Shown here in pieces: positions 20,412 to 29,639 of a stretch of DNA of 64,000 nucleotides (the stretch's first letter is position 1; the number at the start of each line of letters is the position of its first letter). This DNA comes from Litoreibacter arenae DSM 19593. Its GTDB lineage: Bacteria; Pseudomonadota; Alphaproteobacteria; Rhodobacterales; Rhodobacteraceae. The position numbers and the translations under genes are program-made. The DNA lies in contig NZ_KE557306.1 in assembly GCF_000442275.2 (NCBI RefSeq), forward strand, positions 1,425,050 to 1,489,049, written 5' to 3'. Below the pieces are notes generated by a model that made no database searches, was not told where the DNA came from, and saw only the letters and a list, made by a program, of their open reading frames with translations.

Positions 20412-21398
20412 TCACATCTTTGTCATGCGTCGGGCAAGGTCGATCATGCGGTTGGAAAAGCCCCATTCGTTATCATACCAGCCGAACACACGGGCCATGC
20501 CCCCCGATTTGGTGACGTGAGTTTCCGGCAGGGCCATGACGATGCTCTCGGGCCGGGCGCGCAGGTCGGAGGAGACCAACGCCTCCTCAGTGATGCCGAT
20601 GATACTGCCCTTGGCAGACACGAGCGTCGCGTTGATTTTCTCTTCCGTGAAAGGCTCTTGCGCCTGAAAGCTCATGTCTATTGCCGATACCGACGCGGTG
20701 GGAACCCGAACCGACGTGGCAAAGATGCGCCCCGCCAGATCGGGGAGCACAAGATCGGTCAGCTTTCCGGCGGAGGTCGTGGTCGGTACCATCGACAGCG
20801 CGGCAGCGCGGGAGCGTACCAGATCACCCCGTGGCGCATCGACCGTAGGTTGCGACCCTGTGTAGCAATGGATCGTCGTCATATGCGCCGTCACCAAACC
20901 AAACGCATCGTCAATCACCCGCGCCAGTGGGGCCAGCGCGTTAGTTGTGCAGGAGGCGCAGGAAATAATCGGCTGGTCTGCCAGCATGTCGTCATTGGCC
21001 CCAATCACAACCGTCTGGTCCGCCGTGGGGCACGGCCCCGAGATCAGCACACGCCCTGCCCCCGCACGCAAGCCCCGCTCCGCAAACTCCCGTGAATTGG
21101 ATTTACCCGTGCATTCAAGCACCAGATCCACGCCATTGAGGTCAATCTCCGACAAGTCGGGATTGTCCGTCAGCGGATAGCGTTTGCCGTTGATTGTCAG
21201 GGAGTGGTCGTCATGGGTGACCTCGCCCGGAAACTGGCCGAACACACTGTCATGGCGAAGCAGATAGGCACACAGTTCGGGGCGGGCAATGTCGTTCAGC
21301 GCCACGATCTCGAACCCGCCGCCCGCAGGTGTAGTGGTCAAAAGACGCAAGATGGAGCGGCCGATCCGCCCCAATCCGTTGATGGCTATCCTTGCCAT
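20412..21398 (-). CDS. gap: Type I glyceraldehyde-3-phosphate dehydrogenase
   Basis: 328 aa from the ATG at 21398, the canonical MARIAINGLGRIGR start of the NAD-binding domain. The catalytic Cys lies in SCASCTTNALAPL, followed by the catalytic His region THMTTIHCYTGSQ and the C-terminal YDNEWGFSNRMIDL. It converts glyceraldehyde-3-P to 1,3-bisphosphoglycerate in glycolysis/gluconeogenesis. No other glycolytic gene is adjacent, so it may be a second isozyme; an erythrose-4-P dehydrogenase role is possible but not favoured by any visible motif. Confidence 0.9.
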   Translation of the reverse strand: MARIAINGLGRIGRSILRLLTTTPAGGGFEIVALNDIARPELCAYLLRHDSVFGQFPGEVTHDDHSLTINGKRYPLTDNPDLSEIDLNGVDLVLECTGKSNSREFAERGLRAGAGRVLISGPCPTADQTVVIGANDDMLADQPIISCASCTTNALAPLARVIDDAFGLVTAHMTTIHCYTGSQPTVDAPRGDLVRSRAAALSMVPTTTSAGKLTDLVLPDLAGRIFATSVRVPTASVSAIDMSFQAQEPFTEEKINATLVSAKGSIIGITEEALVSSDLRARPESIVMALPETHVTKSGGMARVFGWYDNEWGFSNRMIDLARRMTKM

Positions 21399-21489
21399 AA
21401 TAAGGCCCCTTCCGCGCGGCGTTCTTATTCGATTTGCGCGACAGTAGGACGTCACCCAAGCCGAACGGAAGGCCCAAAATGGCGGTGGA

Positions 21490-22215
21490 TTACCCTGCGT
21501 CGCGGGCTTGAGCGACGAGTTCCTGCATCTGCTCCAGGTCGATCGCCCCCGGCACGAGTTGCTCACCGAATACAAATGCAGGCGTGCCGTTCAGGTTGAG
21601 GGCGCGGGTCAGTTGCATGCTGGTTTGAATATGAGCCGCTACCTCGGGCGCGTCCATGTCACGTTTCAGCTGCTCTGCATCCATCCCCAACTCATCCGCG
21701 ATGCGCATGATGCTGGCCTCGTTCGCGCGGCCTTCGTTTTCCATCAGGGCGTTGTGAAATTCGACATATTTGCCCTGCGCACGCGACGCAAGCGACGCGC
21801 GGGCGGCGTAGACGCTTTCCTCGCCAAGGATCGGCCATTCCCGCATGACAACGCGCACATTGGGGTCGCTCTCGATCAACGCATGAACGTCGTCGAAGAC
21901 ACGACGACAGTAGCCGCAATTGTAGTCAAAGAATTCCACCACGGTCACGTCACCGTCAGGGTTGCCCAAAACGGGGGCATTGGGGTCTTGCTCCAACGCG
22001 GCGCGGTTGGCACTCAGCACAGCCTGAGCCTGATCTGCCTTCGCCGCTTCCTCACGCTCTTGCAGCGTTTGCAGCGCTTCCATGATAATTTCGGGATTTT
22101 CGCGGATGGTTTCCAGCACCAGCTCCTGCATCTGGTCGCGGCTCATATCCTCGGCCGACAGAGGCGTAGTTGCAAGGCACAGTGCCAAGGCGGTCGATGT
22201 AGCAAGTCGGGTCAT
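21490..22215 (-). CDS. DsbA/ScsC-like periplasmic thiol oxidoreductase
   Basis: 241 aa with a Sec signal peptide (residues 1-21, ending LSA). Residues about 22-80 are a charged helical extension (DQMQELVLETIRENPEIIMEAL...). The thioredoxin fold then carries the active site EFFDYNCGYCRRVF and the cis-Pro loop NGTPAFVFG. The helical N-terminus plus CGYC is typical of ScsC-type isomerases that oligomerise through that extension. The divergent gene encodes a DsbD/ScsB-type reductase, which would keep this protein reduced. A plain DsbA oxidase role remains possible. Confidence 0.85.
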   Translation of the reverse strand: MTRLATSTALALCLATTPLSAEDMSRDQMQELVLETIRENPEIIMEALQTLQEREEAAKADQAQAVLSANRAALEQDPNAPVLGNPDGDVTVVEFFDYNCGYCRRVFDDVHALIESDPNVRVVMREWPILGEESVYAARASLASRAQGKYVEFHNALMENEGRANEASIMRIADELGMDAEQLKRDMDAPEVAAHIQTSMQLTRALNLNGTPAFVFGEQLVPGAIDLEQMQELVAQARDAG

Positions 22216-22357
22216 GGGCAGGCTCCTTGGCGGCCGGAAAAGTTGACGCGACCGTGATATGCCGCGCAGGGATTGTCAAACACAAGGCAATCACGAGGCG
22301 GTGACAAACGCCTGAAACCCCTTGCCTTTGGCGCGCCTTCGGGGGAGCAAAGAAGCC

Positions 22358-24391
22358 ATGAGAATTCTTGCCTCCCTGATCGTCATCTGGCTGTCCGCAG
22401 CGCTGTCGCCCGTCCTTGCCGCAAGTTCGCCCGCCTATCAAAGCGAGCGGATCACAGCGAGGCTGATTACGGCGGAGAACACGGTGACGCCCGATGCGGG
22501 CACCATTTCGGCCGGGTTGCAGATCGAGCTGGCAGACGGCTGGAAGACCTACTGGAAAGCGCCGGGGTCTGTGGGCTATCCGCCTGAACTGGACTGGAGC
22601 GCGTCGGCCAATGTCGGTGACACGGAGTTGTTGTTCCCCGCACCTACCCGCTTTGAAGCGTTCGACATCGAGAATTACGGCTACGAAAAGGAAGTTACCT
22701 TTCCGGTTCAACTGACGCTGGACCAAGCGGGCGGCACGGCGGTGCTGAACGTGTCCGCAAATGTGCTGGTCTGCGCCGAGTTGTGCATTCCCGAAATGTT
22801 CGATCTGTCCCTGACGCTGCTTGCGGGCGAGGGCGGGATCGACACGGCCTCTGCTGCGTTAATAGCCGATGCGGCGGCCAAGGTGCCTGCGGCGCTGGAC
22901 GACGCGGGCATGAGCAATGCCCGTTTCTGGTGGTCTCCCGACGCATCCGAGCTACAAGTCGCGGTCGACAGCAGCGAGGCCTTTGGTGCCGATCTGCAGG
23001 TATTTCCTGATATGGGGCCAGACGCGGCGTTCGGAGCGCCAGTGTTCGAGCTTGCCGGTGACCGCAAGAGCATCATCGCGCGGCTGCCGGTGCTGGCCGT
23101 TCCGGACGCTGACACGCCTTTGGAAATTACGTTGCGGGATGGAGACCGCGCGGCGCGTTTCGACGCGGCCACCCCCAGTGACGGGCCGCTAACGGCAGGC
23201 ACCACGACAGGTCTTTGGTCCATCGCGGTGATCGCGCTTCTGGGTGGGTTGATCCTGAATATCATGCCCTGCGTTTTACCTGTGCTGACGATCAAATTCG
23301 CCTCGGCGCTGAAATCCAGCGATCAAAGCGCGGCCCGCATCCGCACGGGCTTCGTCGTCTCGGCGCTTGGGGTCCTGACATTTATGTGGGCGTTGGCTGT
23401 CGTGTTGCTGGCCATTCGCGCGGGCGGCGGGCAGATCGGCTGGGGAGTGCAGTTCCAAAACCCCGTCTTTCTTGGGCTGATGATTACCCTGATCTCGGTC
23501 TTTGCAGCCAATATGGCGGGGCTGTTCGAGATCACGCTACCGCAGCGCCTGAACACATCCATGGCGCGGATGGAGCACGGGCAGGGCCTGCTCGGCGACT
23601 TCGCCACCGGCGCGCTGGCCGCGGTGCTGGCAACCCCCTGCTCTGCCCCGTTTCTTGGCACTGCCGTGACCTTCGCGCTGGCAGGCAGCGGGTTCGAGGC
23701 TATGGTAATTTTCACCGCATTGGGCCTTGGGCTGGCCTCGCCCTATCTTGCGGTGGCCCTGCGGCCTTCGTTGGTGCAGGCCCTGCCAAAACCGGGGCCA
23801 TGGATGGTGCGGGTCAAGTGGGTCATGGCGGCGCTGCTGGCGTTGACGGCGCTTTGGCTGGCGTCTGTGATGGTGACGGTCGCTGGTTGGGTTGTCGTTT
23901 TGGTGCTGCTCGCGCTGATCGCGGCGGCGGTTCTGGCGATGTTGGCACGTAAGAACGGACGGATGGTCGCCGCAGCGCTGATCGTCGCTGCGGTGTTCGC
24001 TCCCGTGGTGTTGCGCCCTGCCCCGCAGGCGATTGCGCAAAGCGCCGATTGGGCAACGTTTGACGAGGCCTCTATCGGGCCCGCGGTGGCTAGGGGCGAA
24101 GTCGTGTTCGTCGACGTCACCGCCTCTTGGTGCCTGACCTGCAAAGCCAACAAGGCCCGCGTGCTGGACCGTGATCCGGTGGCAGAGCTGCTGACGCAAG
24201 ACGGCGTGACTGCCATGCGCGGGGACTGGACACAGCCCGACCCTGCGATTTTGGCCTATCTCCAAAGCAACGGACGCTTCGGCATCCCGTTCAACAAGGT
24301 TTATGGACCCGGCGCACCGGAGGGCATCGCCCTCCCCGAATTCCTGACAAAAGACGCGGTGTTGAGCGCGTTGGAGACAGCGCGGCCCTAG
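22358..24391 (+). CDS. DsbD/ScsB-family thiol:disulfide interchange protein
   Basis: 677 aa from the ATG at 22358 (GGGGGAG upstream). A signal peptide (1-21) precedes a periplasmic N-terminal domain of about 250 residues with the VLVCAELCIPE Cys pair. The membrane domain follows (about eight helices), with catalytic Cys residues in MPCVLPVLTIK and ATPCSAPFLGTA. The C-terminal periplasmic thioredoxin domain has VDVTASWCLTCKANKARV. Electrons pass from cytoplasmic thioredoxin through the membrane Cys pair to periplasmic partners. The divergent ScsC-like gene (142 bp between starts) is the obvious client. The stop codon shares CTAG with the convergent ccmI stop. Confidence 0.9.
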   Translation: MRILASLIVIWLSAALSPVLAASSPAYQSERITARLITAENTVTPDAGTISAGLQIELADGWKTYWKAPGSVGYPPELDWSASANVGDTELLFPAPTRFEAFDIENYGYEKEVTFPVQLTLDQAGGTAVLNVSANVLVCAELCIPEMFDLSLTLLAGEGGIDTASAALIADAAAKVPAALDDAGMSNARFWWSPDASELQVAVDSSEAFGADLQVFPDMGPDAAFGAPVFELAGDRKSIIARLPVLAVPDADTPLEITLRDGDRAARFDAATPSDGPLTAGTTTGLWSIAVIALLGGLILNIMPCVLPVLTIKFASALKSSDQSAARIRTGFVVSALGVLTFMWALAVVLLAIRAGGGQIGWGVQFQNPVFLGLMITLISVFAANMAGLFEITLPQRLNTSMARMEHGQGLLGDFATGALAAVLATPCSAPFLGTAVTFALAGSGFEAMVIFTALGLGLASPYLAVALRPSLVQALPKPGPWMVRVKWVMAALLALTALWLASVMVTVAGWVVVLVLLALIAAAVLAMLARKNGRMVAAALIVAAVFAPVVLRPAPQAIAQSADWATFDEASIGPAVARGEVVFVDVTASWCLTCKANKARVLDRDPVAELLTQDGVTAMRGDWTQPDPAILAYLQSNGRFGIPFNKVYGPGAPEGIALPEFLTKDAVLSALETARP

Positions 24392-25539
24392 TTGTCGATC
24401 GCCGCCAAACCTTGCTCTACCGTAACGCGGCGCGGGTCGTCTTCCGGCAGCTTGTCGGTCAACGCCTTTGCGCTTTCATAGGCTGCGCGCGCGTTGTCAT
24501 TCTCGCCCAGCACCCCATAGGCACGCGCCAGTTGTAGCCAGCCTTCCAGATTGTCCGGCTCGTTCTTCATCCGCTCTGCGAGGTTTGCGACCATCGTGCG
24601 TATAAACTCCTGACGGTCCTCTGCCGACATCTCGGACGCGGCTTCGACATCTTCGGCGGAAGGGCCGCGCGGGGCGTCGGGGAAGTCTGGCAGTTCCATA
24701 GGCTTTTGGCCCAGTGACGCACCAAGGCGGTTGATCTCGCGCAGATAGAATTCCATCCACGGCGCAGGTGCGGTCTCTTGGGACAGCCGGTCTATCAGCA
24801 ATTGCCGCGCCTCGTCAGAGCGGTCGGACTGATCCAGTTCCACCGCGCGGTAGTAGGCACCGGCAGGGTTCATGGGGTCCAGCTCAATTGCCTTGGCGAT
24901 TGCGTCGCTGGCAGGTTTGGTCACCACGCCGTTCTCAGCCGCAATAAGCGTCTCGGCGTATTGCGACCATGTGCCGGAGGTCGCACCTTCGCGTTCCACG
25001 ATCTTGGAATATGCATAGGCCGCGTCGTCATAGCGACCCATGTTGCCATAGGTTGTCGCCAGCAACTCCCAGCCGCGGGTTTCGCCACCGTTCGGATCGC
25101 TTTCGAGTTTGGTGCGCAGTTCGGCTGTCAGCTTTTGCAGATTCTGCGCCTCTGATTGCTCGTCCGCCCGTTCCGCAAACGGGACGGACGGGATTTGGGG
25201 CGCCCCCAATTGCCAATACAATGCGGCACCTGCCAAGGGTGTCGCCAAAGCGAAGGCCACAAGTACCGAGCGGCCCGTCGCAGCACCCGATTTGCTTGGT
25301 CCGCGTGCCTTGTCGGCGGCGATCATGCGGCGCTTGATCTCGGTGCGGGCGGACTCCGCCTCCGCAGCCGAGATGATGCCGCGTTCCGCGTCGCGGTCCA
25401 CCTCGGACAACTGGTCACGGAAAATGGCAATCGCGCTGTCGGCGCGGTCCAGCGTATCGCCCGTGTCGCGCAGCAGCGGCCACAGGAAGGCAAGCATCGT
25501 CAGCACGGCCAACGCGGCAGCGGCGGCGAAAAAGATCAT
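24388..25539 (-). CDS. ccmI: Cytochrome c maturation protein CcmI
   Basis: 383 aa from the ATG at 25539, which overlaps the ccmH stop (ATGA). There are two N-terminal transmembrane helices (residues 1-20 and about 93-112) flanking a cytoplasmic leucine/charged segment (LDRADSAIAIFRDQLSEVDRD...). A long periplasmic region with TPR-like helices follows (RGWELLATTYGNMGRYDDAAYAYSKI; GWLQLARAYGVLGENDNARAAYESA). CcmI holds apocytochrome c for haem ligation by CcmF/H. The reading frame ends in a CTAG shared with the ScsB-like gene. Confidence 0.92.
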   Translation of the reverse strand: MIFFAAAAALAVLTMLAFLWPLLRDTGDTLDRADSAIAIFRDQLSEVDRDAERGIISAAEAESARTEIKRRMIAADKARGPSKSGAATGRSVLVAFALATPLAGAALYWQLGAPQIPSVPFAERADEQSEAQNLQKLTAELRTKLESDPNGGETRGWELLATTYGNMGRYDDAAYAYSKIVEREGATSGTWSQYAETLIAAENGVVTKPASDAIAKAIELDPMNPAGAYYRAVELDQSDRSDEARQLLIDRLSQETAPAPWMEFYLREINRLGASLGQKPMELPDFPDAPRGPSAEDVEAASEMSAEDRQEFIRTMVANLAERMKNEPDNLEGWLQLARAYGVLGENDNARAAYESAKALTDKLPEDDPRRVTVEQGLAAIDN

Positions 25540-26003
25540 TTGGTGGTGTCCTCTCGCATGAGCTTGGCAAGGTCGGCTTCTTCCTCGGTGCTCAATCGGG
25601 TGTCTTTGGTCACAGGCTTGCGGGAGCGGCGCGACAACGTAAGCGCGACGGCGATGCCACCGATGAACAGAATGGCAAATGGCCCCAACCACAGCGCGTA
25701 GGTCGAAGGCTTGAAAGGCGGATTGAACAGCACGAAGTCGCCATAGCGCAGCACTAGGAAATCATAGATTTCCTGATCGGTGTCACCTGCGACCAACCGC
25801 TCGCGGATCAACACGCGAAGGTCGCGGGCCACGCCCGCGTTGGAGCTGTCGATCGGTTCGTTCTGGCACACGACACAACGCACGTTTGCAGATATCGCAC
25901 GGGCGCGTTCTTCAAGTGCCGGGTCCGACAGGATCTCGTCCGGTTCCACTGCAAAGGCGGGACCAGCCAGCAAGGCTAAGGCCAAAAGTGCGGACCGGAT
26001 CAT
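25536..26003 (-). CDS. ccmH: Cytochrome c maturation protein CcmH
   Basis: 155 aa with a signal peptide (1-18), the redox motif VRCVVCQNEPIDSSNA (LRCxxCQ type), a three-helix bundle continuing into FLVLRYGDFVLFNPPFK, and one C-terminal membrane helix. It reduces or holds apocytochrome CxxCH thiols for CcmF. Its start overlaps the ccmG stop and its stop overlaps the ccmI start, so the three are translationally coupled. Confidence 0.94.
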   Translation of the reverse strand: MIRSALLALALLAGPAFAVEPDEILSDPALEERARAISANVRCVVCQNEPIDSSNAGVARDLRVLIRERLVAGDTDQEIYDFLVLRYGDFVLFNPPFKPSTYALWLGPFAILFIGGIAVALTLSRRSRKPVTKDTRLSTEEEADLAKLMREDTTK

Positions 26004-26542
26004 TTGCGCACCTCGTCCAGCGCTTCGGTGAAGCGCGTGAGACCATCGCCTACCACAGGACCGGCAAAGCGGTGGCGAATGATGCCATCCTCGTCGATGA
26101 TAAAAGTCTCCGGCACGCCGGAAATGCCTAGGTCAATACCCGCACGCCCGGAATAATCGGACCCGATTGCCTCGTATGGATTACCCAATTCTGCCAACCA
26201 TTTGGCCGCCGCTTCGGGCTTGTCCTTGTAGTTGATGCCGACGAGGGTCAGTCCCTCCTCCTGCGCCATGCGGGTCAGGATCGGATGTTCAGCGCGGCAA
26301 GGGGCGCACCACGAGGCGAAAACGTTGAGCAGCTTGATCCCTTCGATCTTGCTGAAATCTTCGGTCGTCAGGCCGGGGGTGTCGACGCCTGCAATCGGCT
26401 CCAGCGCCAGTTGCGGCACCGGCTGCGAGATTAGCACCGAGGGGATCGACGACGGGTCGCGCCCGCCGGACAGGCCCCAGATCGCGAAGCCGCCGATGAT
26501 GAGGGCCACCAACAAGGGCAGCGCGAAGAGCACGCGTTTCAT
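26000..26542 (-). CDS. ccmG: Thiol:disulfide interchange protein CcmG (DsbE)
   Basis: 180 aa from the ATG at 26542. An N-terminal membrane anchor (residues 3-23) is followed by a thioredoxin-like domain with NVFASWCAPCRAEHP and the family GVPETFIIDEDG cis-Pro loop. It keeps apocytochrome c and CcmH reduced. The gene starts 4 nt after the ccmF stop and overlaps ccmH by ATGA. Confidence 0.93.
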   Translation of the reverse strand: MKRVLFALPLLVALIIGGFAIWGLSGGRDPSSIPSVLISQPVPQLALEPIAGVDTPGLTTEDFSKIEGIKLLNVFASWCAPCRAEHPILTRMAQEEGLTLVGINYKDKPEAAAKWLAELGNPYEAIGSDYSGRAGIDLGISGVPETFIIDEDGIIRHRFAGPVVGDGLTRFTEALDEVRK

Positions 26543-26546
26543 CAGC

Positions 26547-28532
26547 CTACTCCGCCGGTGTCGCGCCGACCGGCGCCGGTTTCGATTTCCGCGGAGCGCC
26601 GACACGAAGCCTGCGGTCCGATAGGGACAAGCTGCCGCCAAGCACAAGGAACACCGTGCCAATCCACAGGAAGTTCACCAGCGGCTCGTAAAGGATGCGC
26701 AAGGTCCACTTCCCCTGCGCCCCTTCGGCGGCGGGTTGTGCTATTGAAACGTAGAGGTCACCCGCCAAGGTCTGGCGAATGGCGCTTTCCGTCGTTGAAG
26801 ACCCCGCAACCGGATAGACCCGACGCTCCGGATAGAGCTTGGTGACGAATTCACCGTCTCGGGTAACGTTCAGGGTCGCGACCTGCGCCACATAGTTCGG
26901 GCCTTGTTGCGGCTCGATCTTCTCGAAAGTCAGCTCGAAACCTGCAATCTCGACCTTGGTGCCGGGGCTGGCGAACGCGACAATGTCCTCTTTCCACGCC
27001 GACGATCCGGTCGCCCCCATCACGAGGACAGCGACGCCGATATGGGCCAAGGTCATCCCGTGGGAAGCGCGGGGCTGGCGACGGATGCGCGCCCAGGCAC
27101 CGGACTGAAATAGCTTCACACGTGTGATCCATTCCTGTGCCGTGGCGACCAGAAGCCAGATGGCGATACCCATGGCGATCACGGCCAGAACCGGCCCGCC
27201 GGTGGTCAGATACCATACGACCAGTGCCGCAATGACGGCGATTGCGAACGCGACTTTCAAACGGGACAGCACGCCTCTCAAGTCAGCCCGTTTCCATGAC
27301 AGGAACGGTCCGATGCCCATGACAATCAGGAGTGGCAGCATGATCGGGATGAAGCCCGCATTGAAGAAGGGCGGCCCGACGGAAATCTTGTCACCGGTGA
27401 TGGCCTCAAGAAACAGCGGGTAGAGCGTGCCGAACAGGACCGTTGCGGTGGCCGTGGCCAACAGCAGGTTGTTGATAAGCAGCCCCGCTTCGCGCGAGAT
27501 CGGCGCAAACAGCCCGCCACCTTCCATCGACGGCGCGCGCCACGCGAACAGCGCCAGCGATCCGCCAATAGAGACAAACAGCAGGCCAAGGATGTAAATC
27601 CCCCGCTCTGGGTCGACGGCGAATGCATGGACGGATGTCAGCAGGCCGGAGCGCACGATGAACGTGCCAAGCAGCGACAGCGAGAACGTCAGGATCGCCA
27701 GCAGGATGGTCCAGCTTTTGAACGTGTCACGTTTCTCGGTCACGATGGCAGAGTGCAGAAGTGCGGTGCCCAAGAGCCAGGGCATAAAGGAGACGTTTTC
27801 AACAGGGTCCCAGAACCACCAGCCGCCCCAGCCAAGCTCGTAATAGGCCCACCAAGACCCCAGCCCGATACCGGCAGTCAGCGACGTCCACGCGGCCAGC
27901 GTCCACGGGCGCACCCAACGCGCCCAAGCCGGGTCCACACGGCCCTCGATCAAGGCGGCGACCGCGAAGGAAAACACGATGGAGAACCCCACGTAGCCTA
28001 CGTAGAGCAGTGGGGGGTGGATCGCGAGGCCGATATCTTGCAGCAGCGGGTTGAGGTCGTTGCCGTCCAAGGGCGGCGGAAAGACCCGTGTGAACGGGTT
28101 CGACGTAAAGACCATAAAGCTGATGAACCCCACGGAAATCCACGCCTGCACGGACAGGGTGCGGGCCTTGAGCGCCTCGGGGATGTTGCGACCGAAGAAA
28201 GCCACCGCCGCGCCAAATCCGGCGAGGATGAATACCCAGAGTAGTAAGGAGCCTTCGTGGTTGCCCCAGGTGCCTGCAATCTTGTAGATCAGCGGCTTGA
28301 GCGAGTGAGAGTTGTTCACCACGTTCAAGACGGTAAAATCCGACACAATATAGCTGCGCATCAACGCCCAGAACGCCACCGCGATCAGCGCGAATTGTGC
28401 CAGTGCGCTCGCCTGTGCGGACCGCATCCACAAGGAATTGCCACGAGCGGCCCCCAGCATCGGCAAGACGCTTTGCACCAGCGCCGCGATAAGGGCCAAG
28501 GAAAGGGCGAATTGTCCAAGTTCAGGGATCAT
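26547..28532 (-). CDS. ccmF: Haem lyase CcmF
   Basis: 661 aa polytopic membrane protein. The WWD-domain haem-handling signature is intact (ELGWGGWWFWDPVENVSFMPWL), preceded by HNSHSLKPLIYKIAGTWGNHEGSLLLW. It ligates haem to apocytochromes c with CcmH/I. First gene of the ccmF-G-H-I operon. The haem chaperone gene ccmE, which often sits directly before ccmF, is absent: the upstream neighbour is an EamA transporter. Start MIPELGQFAL is typical of the family. Confidence 0.94.
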   Translation of the reverse strand: MIPELGQFALSLALIAALVQSVLPMLGAARGNSLWMRSAQASALAQFALIAVAFWALMRSYIVSDFTVLNVVNNSHSLKPLIYKIAGTWGNHEGSLLLWVFILAGFGAAVAFFGRNIPEALKARTLSVQAWISVGFISFMVFTSNPFTRVFPPPLDGNDLNPLLQDIGLAIHPPLLYVGYVGFSIVFSFAVAALIEGRVDPAWARWVRPWTLAAWTSLTAGIGLGSWWAYYELGWGGWWFWDPVENVSFMPWLLGTALLHSAIVTEKRDTFKSWTILLAILTFSLSLLGTFIVRSGLLTSVHAFAVDPERGIYILGLLFVSIGGSLALFAWRAPSMEGGGLFAPISREAGLLINNLLLATATATVLFGTLYPLFLEAITGDKISVGPPFFNAGFIPIMLPLLIVMGIGPFLSWKRADLRGVLSRLKVAFAIAVIAALVVWYLTTGGPVLAVIAMGIAIWLLVATAQEWITRVKLFQSGAWARIRRQPRASHGMTLAHIGVAVLVMGATGSSAWKEDIVAFASPGTKVEIAGFELTFEKIEPQQGPNYVAQVATLNVTRDGEFVTKLYPERRVYPVAGSSTTESAIRQTLAGDLYVSIAQPAAEGAQGKWTLRILYEPLVNFLWIGTVFLVLGGSLSLSDRRLRVGAPRKSKPAPVGATPAE

Positions 28533-28645
28533 GGGCCAGCCTATCTAACGGATTTGGTCTAGATGGGGCCAAGCCTAGGGGAAGGTCAAGCAATCGGGGG
28601 CGCGACCCGTTGACCCGCCTGATCACTTTCTAGCTATCTGGCGCT

Positions 28646-29494
28646 TTAGGATCGGGTCACGCGCAACAAGATGACCCCCAAAAGGGTGATCATGGTGGAG
28701 GCGACTTTGCCAAGGCTCAACCGCTCTCCCATCATCAGCACGCCGATAAGCAGCGCGAAGATGATCGACGTCTCCCGCAATGCCGTGACAAGCGCGATGG
28801 GGGACTGGGTGAAAGCCCACATCACCAGACTGTAGGCCGCGAAGGATGCTGAGCCACCAACGAGGAACACCTTGAGCCCCTTGGTGGGCAAGTCTCGCAA
28901 GACCTGCGGCGTGGTCGCGGCCATGAAACCTGTAAAGATCACCGCGTTGGCAATGCCCAGCCACGCATAATAGCCCAGCGCGGTGCCTGCGACGCGCGCG
29001 CCCAGCCCGTCCACCAGCGAGTAGCTGGCAATAAAGCAGCCGGTTGTCAGCGCCATCGCGGTGGCCCGCCCGTTGCGCAACCCGTCCGCGCCGCGCACAA
29101 GTGCTATGCTCAGGATTCCTGCGGCGATGGTGACGACCGCCAAAACCTCCATGCTTGAAAGGTCCACGCCCAGAAAGACCAGAGAGACGGCGGCCACCAG
29201 CAACGGCGCGACGCCGCGGGCGATTGGATAGACCTGTGTCAGGTCGCCCACATTATAAGAGCCGAGCAGAAACATCTGGTAGCCAAAGTGCAGTGCTATA
29301 CCCGCGATCAGGTAGGGGTAAGACGCAGGATCAGGCGCGGGCACGAAAGCCAGCATCGGCACAGCCAGCGGCAAATGTCCGATCACCACGCCCGCCATGT
29401 TCAACCGCTTGTCCGCCCCGCCCTTCACCAAAGCGTTCCAGACGGCATGCAACATCGCGGCCGTCAGCACGGCGAAGAAAACCAGTGGAGTCAT
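28646..29494 (-). CDS. DMT-superfamily (EamA) transporter
   Basis: 282 aa, ten hydrophobic helices arranged as two EamA halves (about residues 1-135 and 145-280). The N-terminus reads AAMLHAVWNALVKGGADK, and the end of the second half reads LRETSIIFALLIGVLMMGERLS. Members export or import amino acids, metabolites or drugs; no feature here defines the substrate. It is upstream of ccmF on the same strand with 113 bp between, probably a separate unit. Confidence 0.87.
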   Translation of the reverse strand: MTPLVFFAVLTAAMLHAVWNALVKGGADKRLNMAGVVIGHLPLAVPMLAFVPAPDPASYPYLIAGIALHFGYQMFLLGSYNVGDLTQVYPIARGVAPLLVAAVSLVFLGVDLSSMEVLAVVTIAAGILSIALVRGADGLRNGRATAMALTTGCFIASYSLVDGLGARVAGTALGYYAWLGIANAVIFTGFMAATTPQVLRDLPTKGLKVFLVGGSASFAAYSLVMWAFTQSPIALVTALRETSIIFALLIGVLMMGERLSLGKVASTMITLLGVILLRVTRS

Positions 29495-29639
29495 GCTCGC
29501 ACGCTAGGTGGCAACCCGGCGAGCAGCAAGCGCTATTGCGAGATCGCGTTGATGCAGGTCAAGGCCATTATCACACTGATTGGCTAATATGCAGCCGCTG
29601 ACCGAGCAGCACTGTCCATTCCAATATCAGAAGGCACAT

